From Pseudomonas sputi (GTDB lineage Bacteria > Pseudomonadota > Gammaproteobacteria > Pseudomonadales > Pseudomonadaceae): a stretch of DNA of 64,000 nucleotides. The notes under the pieces are model-generated. The model ran no database searches and was not told where the DNA came from. It worked only from the letters and a program-made list of their open reading frames with translations. Numbering within the stretch: position 1 is the stretch's first letter; each line of letters begins with the position of its first letter. A program made the translations under genes and the position numbers. Positions 60,109-64,000 of this stretch are shown piece by piece. Where the stretch lies: contig NZ_BQHI01000001.1 in assembly GCF_021603585.1 (NCBI RefSeq), forward strand, positions 434,001 to 498,000. The letters run 5' to 3'.

Positions 60109-61524
60109 ATGACTCAAACCGATACGACCGCTATCCGCCACACCGACATCCTGATTGTCGGCGGCGGCCTCAGCGGCACGATGCTGGCGGTGCAATTGCT
60201 GCGTTTGCCGGAGCGCAGAAAGATCCTGGTGATCGAGCCTCGGGCCGAGTTGGGCCGGGGCGAAGCGTACAGCGCGGTGGAGTTGGGCCATACGCTCAAC
60301 GGCAACGCGGCGCGGATGAGCGTTGATCCCGACAATGCCGATGATCTGACCCAATGGCTCACCGATCACATCGCTGGCGGTGGCTGGCCGGAGTCGGATG
60401 AGCAACATGTGCCGGTCAGCGAACTGTTTCCGCCACGGGGGTTGTTCGGCGTGTACGTGCAGCAGCGTCTGACTGAAGCGCAGCAGGTGGGCGCGCAACA
60501 CGGCTCGACGGTCGAGCATGTACGGGCCGAAGTGGTCGATTTGCAGGCCTGCGACGATTCCGTACAGCTCACCCTGAGTGACGGCCAGCAACTTCAAGGC
60601 GCTTTCGCAGTGCTGGCGACCGGGATGTTCCCGGCAGCGCGCACCCCGCAAAAAGAATCCAGCGGTCTCAACGCGGCGGCGCTCGATCCGTGGGATGTCG
60701 CGGCCATGCGCCAGCTCGATCCACAATCCACGGTGCTGATCATCGGCTCCGGCCTGACCATGGTCGATGCCGTGGTGTCGCTGGAGCAGGCCGGGCATCG
60801 CGGGCCGATCGAGGTGTTTTCCCGGCACGGACTGCTGCCCCATGTGCGTCGTCAACCGCCCGCGTGGGTGGACTTCCTCGCCGAGGATCACAGCGTCCGC
60901 ACGCCACGCCAGTTACTGCGCGAATTGCGCCGGCATTGCCGCGACGCCATCGCACAAGGCATCGACTGGCAGGCGCCGCTGGACACCGTGCGTGCGCACA
61001 TCGGTCGGTTGTGGAGTCAGGCCAGCGATGTGCAGCGCCGGCAATTCGTCCGACATGTGCGGCCGTGGTGGGAAAGTCATCACCATCGTTCTCCGCCGCT
61101 GAGTGCGGAATTGGTCGAGCGCCTGCACCGGGAAGGACGATTGCGCATTCATGCGGCCTCTTACAAGGGGCTTGAACCGGCGGCGGGCGGCGGCGTGAGT
61201 ATTCGCATTCGCCCTCGAGGTGAGGCGCAAGCCCGCGTGGTGCAGGGCGCGGCGTTGATCAACTCCAGCGGCATCGAATACGACTGGCGCCGGGTCGCGC
61301 GTCCGTTGCCGCAGCAGTTGTTGGCGCGTGGTCTGATTCGACCGGGGCCATTGGCGCTGGGCATTGCGGCGGCTGCGGACGGCGCAGTGCTGGATGCGGA
61401 GGGCCGGGTCTCGCCCCGCCTGTTCGCCATGGGCCCGCCGTTGCGCGGCATGTGGTGGGAGAGCACGGCTGTCACCGACGTGGCGTTGCAGGCCAAGGCA
61501 CTGGCAGCGCGATTGGTGCGCTGA
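60109..61524 (+). CDS. FAD/NAD(P)-binding oxidoreductase (NAD_binding_9/YdhS-like)
   Basis: 471 residues. The FAD-binding motif ILIVGGGLSGTMLAVQLL is at the N-terminus, with GRGEAYS and LNGNAARMSVDPDN as family marks. A second nucleotide motif is STVLIIGSGLTMVDAVVSL. The C-terminus has FAMGPPLRGMWWESTAV. The family resembles lysine/ornithine N-monooxygenase-like flavoproteins, but substrates are not known. CGAGAACGGC precedes the ATG. It is monocistronic with a strong terminator. Confidence 0.85.
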   Translation: MTQTDTTAIRHTDILIVGGGLSGTMLAVQLLRLPERRKILVIEPRAELGRGEAYSAVELGHTLNGNAARMSVDPDNADDLTQWLTDHIAGGGWPESDEQHVPVSELFPPRGLFGVYVQQRLTEAQQVGAQHGSTVEHVRAEVVDLQACDDSVQLTLSDGQQLQGAFAVLATGMFPAARTPQKESSGLNAAALDPWDVAAMRQLDPQSTVLIIGSGLTMVDAVVSLEQAGHRGPIEVFSRHGLLPHVRRQPPAWVDFLAEDHSVRTPRQLLRELRRHCRDAIAQGIDWQAPLDTVRAHIGRLWSQASDVQRRQFVRHVRPWWESHHHRSPPLSAELVERLHREGRLRIHAASYKGLEPAAGGGVSIRIRPRGEAQARVVQGAALINSSGIEYDWRRVARPLPQQLLARGLIRPGPLALGIAAAADGAVLDAEGRVSPRLFAMGPPLRGMWWESTAVTDVALQAKALAARLVR

Positions 61525-61534
61525 CGCCCAAATG

Positions 61535-61564
61535 CAAGAAACCCCGCTTCGGCGGGGTTTCTTG
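61535..61564. terminator. Rho-independent terminator with UUCG loop
   Basis: 13-bp perfect stem CAAGAAACCCCGC with TTCG tetraloop and its complement, between the flavoprotein gene and the convergent small exported protein. Functions in both directions. Confidence 0.9.
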
Positions 61565-61588
61565 TTTCTGGCAGCTCAAACCGGTCAC

Positions 61589-61840
61589 TCAGTAGCGCTG
61601 ATATTTGGAACCGAATTCCGGGCGGTTTTCCGCGACGTACAGTTTGGTCTGTTCGGCATTCTGCTGCAGTTTGAGGCTGCCTTGGTGTTCGGCGTCGTTG
61701 CTGACGGTGTCGACGTTCAGCGTGCCGGACTGGCCGACGGTCGCCGCCGCGACAACCGGGGTGCTGGCGTGTGGGGCCGCGATGGCGGAGGTGGCGCCGA
61801 TCAGGGAAACGATGAAGCCGAGGGCGATGATGTCTTTCAT
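61589..61840 (-). CDS. Small exported hypothetical protein, 83 aa
   Basis: 83 residues with a signal peptide (IIALGFIVSLIGATSAIAA). The mature part is polar (VDTVSNDAEHQGSLKLQQNAEQTKLYVAENRPEFGSKYQRY in part) without cysteines. TGGAG precedes the ATG by eight bases. It is a small periplasmic protein of a kind common in Pseudomonas; no function is known. Confidence 0.7.
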   Translation of the reverse strand: MKDIIALGFIVSLIGATSAIAAPHASTPVVAAATVGQSGTLNVDTVSNDAEHQGSLKLQQNAEQTKLYVAENRPEFGSKYQRY

Positions 61841-61948
61841 GATGTTGCTCCAGAGAGTGGGGAGAAGATGGGGCCCACTGTAGTGCTGGAGGGTTTTGAT
61901 GTGAAAACACCCTTGCGCATAGTTGTTATCGAAGGCGTTGATGCCCGA

Positions 61949-62683
61949 TCAACGCGGCAGGGTATCGGCCAGCCAGCGCTGGCGCAGTTGCTCCAGACGG
62001 CCGTCGGCCCGCAATGTATCCAGTGCCTGCTGCCAGCGTGCGACCTGTTTCGGATCGGTCTGCGGCGAAAAGGCAATGTAGGTGTTCTGTTTCATCAACG
62101 GGATCTGGTACTGCAGGCGTCCGGGCTCCATGCCTTGTTCGCGGGCCAGGACGGCCTTGGACCAGGTATCGGTGACCACGAAATCGGTACGCCCCAGGCT
62201 GAGCAGTCGCATCATCTGCTCCGGGGTTTCCACGCCGTAAAGGTTGTTCAGGTCTTGCCCTTGCAGGTAGCTGTAGACCAGCCATTTGCGCGGCACAGTG
62301 ATCCGTCCCAGGTGATCGGCTTCACGCAGGCTGTGTACGGGAGGCTGAAGATTGTCGCGAGCGTACAGCGCGGTTTCGACTTCGATCAGCGGCCCGACCC
62401 ATTGATAGCGGTTATCGCGGTCGTCGGTACGCAGCACGGTGAATACGCCGGTGTCGGGGGTGTCGCTGGCCATGCGCAGGGCGCGCAGCAGTGGGACTTG
62501 CTGCAGGTGGATGCGGTCGCCGGTCTGGGTCGCCAGGGCCTGCACCACGTCCACACCGAATCCCGCGAGCTGATTGCCTTGCATGAAATGCAGGGGCGGG
62601 TGGTTGTCGGTGAGCAGGTGCAGATCCGCCGCAGTGGCCGTCAGGGCCAGCATTGACAGCAGACAGGCGGCAAATCGTTTCAT
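61949..62683 (-). CDS. Periplasmic amino-acid-type binding protein (SBP family 3-like)
   Basis: 244 residues with a signal peptide (FAACLLSMLALTATAADL). The pattern LHLLTDNHPPLHFMQGNQLAGFGVDVVQALATQTG in part is typical of family-3 solute-binding folds. The C-terminal part WQQALDTLRADGRLEQLRQRWL is the usual last helix. No transporter genes are adjacent. Many pseudomonad proteins of this kind are stand-alone, so the role could be sensing or uptake. The ligand is unknown. Confidence 0.82.
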   Translation of the reverse strand: MKRFAACLLSMLALTATAADLHLLTDNHPPLHFMQGNQLAGFGVDVVQALATQTGDRIHLQQVPLLRALRMASDTPDTGVFTVLRTDDRDNRYQWVGPLIEVETALYARDNLQPPVHSLREADHLGRITVPRKWLVYSYLQGQDLNNLYGVETPEQMMRLLSLGRTDFVVTDTWSKAVLAREQGMEPGRLQYQIPLMKQNTYIAFSPQTDPKQVARWQQALDTLRADGRLEQLRQRWLADTLPR

Positions 62684-62803
62684 GGATCGTCCCTGAACAA
62701 ATCAATCGCGCAGCTTAGTACGAGCAGTGATGACTGTCGTGGGGAAACAGCGGGGCTTTTGTGTCAGAGAACAAGGCTTATCGGTAGTAGCGAGGGGCCC
62801 AGG

Positions 62804-63738
62804 CTACCTGATTAATGACTGATAGTAGTTATCCTGTGGTTCTTGCTCAAAGTGCACGTTCCGCAGGAACGTGTGTAGAGAACCGAAGTTTCGTTCCCCT
62901 GCTAGGCACCGGGCTTGCTCAAAATGAAGCTCAATGGTCTTGAAACTGTCTTCCATGATGTTCATCGCTCGGGTGAAAACTCCGGCATCACCCCAGTCAG
63001 AAATGATTCTGCGCTTCTGCAAGTCCGTTCTTTTACTTTTGATTAATGGACTGTTGGCCAGGATCATGAGAAACGTTTTCGGACCTCCTTCCAAATCAGG
63101 GGCAAAGCCTTTTTTCTTGAAGTGGGCGTGTGATTTATGTCGCAGTAGTCATTGATGTAGCGGTAATAGACGGCAAGTTCCAGCATCAAGTCCTGCAATG
63201 CCAAATAAACTGCTACCGGCATCGGATTGAGGCTTTGGCATGAGTCCAGGATAAACATGAAAAAGCATCCGGTATTGGCTTGTGCAATAAAACGATATTG
63301 ATCCAGCGTCGGTAGGCTGTCGCCTGCACTCAACTGCGTGTCGAGGTGCTGACCGATGTGCAACGCCTCGAGACTTCCCAGGGCTGCGTGAATAAGATTC
63401 GGATCCCCCAAAGCGTTCAACTTTTGCAGGCCTTCAATGTAGCCATACATACCGGATACCAGTGCGCTGGCGATACCGAATTTCACCCAGACGGACGGGG
63501 CACCACGACGTGTAGGGTCTTCGTCAATGATGTCATCGTGTACCAGAGACGCCGTGTTGAAGAGCTCGACAATCTGGCAAAGCGTTTGCGCATGCATCGG
63601 CGCTAATTGGTAAATGTCCGCAAGCGCGAGCGTCAGTGCTGTCCTGACTTTCATGCCGGCGTGCTGTTCTTGATAGTTAAAGGCCAACGTCCAGAGTTCT
63701 CTGGCTTGCGCGTAGGTTGAGCTGGTTGATTGCAACAT
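62804..63738 (-). CDS. Isoprenyl diphosphate synthase with -1 frameshift
   Basis: The zero frame from the ATG at 63738 gives 224 codons and stops at 63064. It holds the first aspartate-rich motif D68-D69-I-I-D72 (LVHDDIIDEDPTRRG) and the second as N196-D197-Y-C-D200. At codons 208-210 the sequence reads AGA AAA AAG. A -1 shift there continues as KKGFAPDLEGGPKTFLM in a frame open to 62804, making a 311-residue protein of normal family length. A lost A in the run would give the same picture. These enzymes build prenyl diphosphates in the cytoplasm. Base composition is AT-richer than neighbours, suggesting transfer. A downstream terpene gene could lie beyond the window. Confidence 0.7.
63109..63115 (-). 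promoter_or_regulatory. Slippery heptamer A AAA AAG in frame
   Basis: On the minus strand the codons are AGA AAA AAG, giving the A_AAA_AAG heptamer in the phase needed for -1 ribosomal frameshifting, as in E. coli dnaX. An AAGGAGG sequence lies about 12 bases downstream, but no clear stimulatory hairpin or upstream Shine-Dalgarno sequence is seen. A one-base deletion in an A7 run is the simpler explanation. Confidence 0.4.
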
Positions 63739-64000
63739 TGCAGAAGACTCTTTGGGCGGGTTGCCAACAGCGTACTTCTGGCAAGGGCGGGTTATACGGG
63801 AGTGACAGTTGAAACGTAGCGTATTTTTTTGTGGCGATTCATGCTCAAGTAAAAACCGATTGGTTATCGACTGTAGAATTTTCAGATATATCCAGATGTT
63901 GTCTGAAGAGAGGTTGAGTGCCGAACTTGTCACTTGCTCAAATTTGTCTAGTTTTAGAATGAAGTTTTCACCCCACATGCAAAGTGAAGCCTGGTCCGAC
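63739..64000. other. AT-rich region upstream of the prenyl synthase, cut by the window end
   Basis: The zero frame of the prenyl synthase stays open up to 63978 but the translation has no family character and the expected N-terminus starts at 63738. I see no supported gene on either strand. The lower GC content continues to the end of the window. Confidence 0.4.

Noticed and set aside
1-64000. Prophage, IS element, CRISPR array or RNA operon in the window
   Set aside because: No integrase, transposase, regular spacer repeat, rRNA or tRNA was recognised on reading both strands; short hairpins are terminators or REP-like repeats.

Overview
The window looks like a chromosomal segment of a fluorescent-group Pseudomonas. 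The support is high GC content, the families present (DUF2790, DUF2789 and DUF6124 small proteins, a fused PhaAB antiporter subunit, GlsA, AprX-like serralysin, DksA2-like protein) and a GATCGCAGCC-type intergenic hairpin typical of that group. No prophage, transposase, CRISPR array, rRNA or tRNA was recognised.

Layout. 1-6.5 kb: the 3' end of an L,D-transpeptidase; a DoxX gene with an EGKCG-repeat (HvfA/bufferin-like) peptide gene; glutaminase; a ProA-like dehydrogenase; and a cyanate module (cynS, DUF2790, carbonic anhydrase, with divergent cynR). 6.5-19 kb: small hypotheticals, a GNAT, topB, an orphan serralysin, two MFS transporters, DUF427, and a GMC oxidoreductase/MHS transporter pair with divergent LysR. 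19.2-25.5 kb: a tightly overlapping seven-gene minus-strand operon. It encodes a 'thermostable hemolysin' GNAT-like protein, an acyl-AMP ligase, a heme-oxygenase-like diiron protein, an SDR, a periplasmic TPR protein and an OmpR-type two-component system. Two inverted CTTCAG-N5-[CG]TTAAG boxes separate it from a divergent cytochrome b561. Its product is not known to me and it is the strongest candidate here for an undescribed system.

26.3-35.6 kb is a low-oxygen stress island. It has five tandem-domain universal stress proteins, an alcohol dehydrogenase, an MgtC/DUF4010 membrane protein, a GNAT and a second FNR/ANR-type regulator. TTGAT-N4-ATCAA-like boxes lie 67-75 bp upstream of several starts. 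35.6-37.4 kb is a small ArsR-family-controlled redox operon with matching palindromic operators and a nearly leaderless regulator gene. 37.4-40 kb is accessory: a structured leader ahead of a DUF6124 gene, a truncated DUF2235-type effector remnant, and AT-richer small genes of which one looks like an immunity protein.

40-52 kb: AlkD-like repair protein and GST, a lipoprotein, DksA2-like factor, a chemoreceptor, small hypotheticals, an orphan ProX-like binding protein, a TonB-dependent receptor with DUF2946, and DUF3995. 52.2-58.2 kb: the complete phaAB-C-D-E-F-G K+/H+ antiporter operon. 58.3-64 kb: an EamA exporter with divergent XRE-cupin regulator, an FAD/NAD(P)-binding oxidoreductase, an exported small protein and a periplasmic binding protein. 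Last comes an isoprenyl diphosphate synthase whose reading frame breaks exactly at A AAA AAG and is restored by a -1 shift.

All functions are inferred from translated sequence and motif recall; no database search was run.
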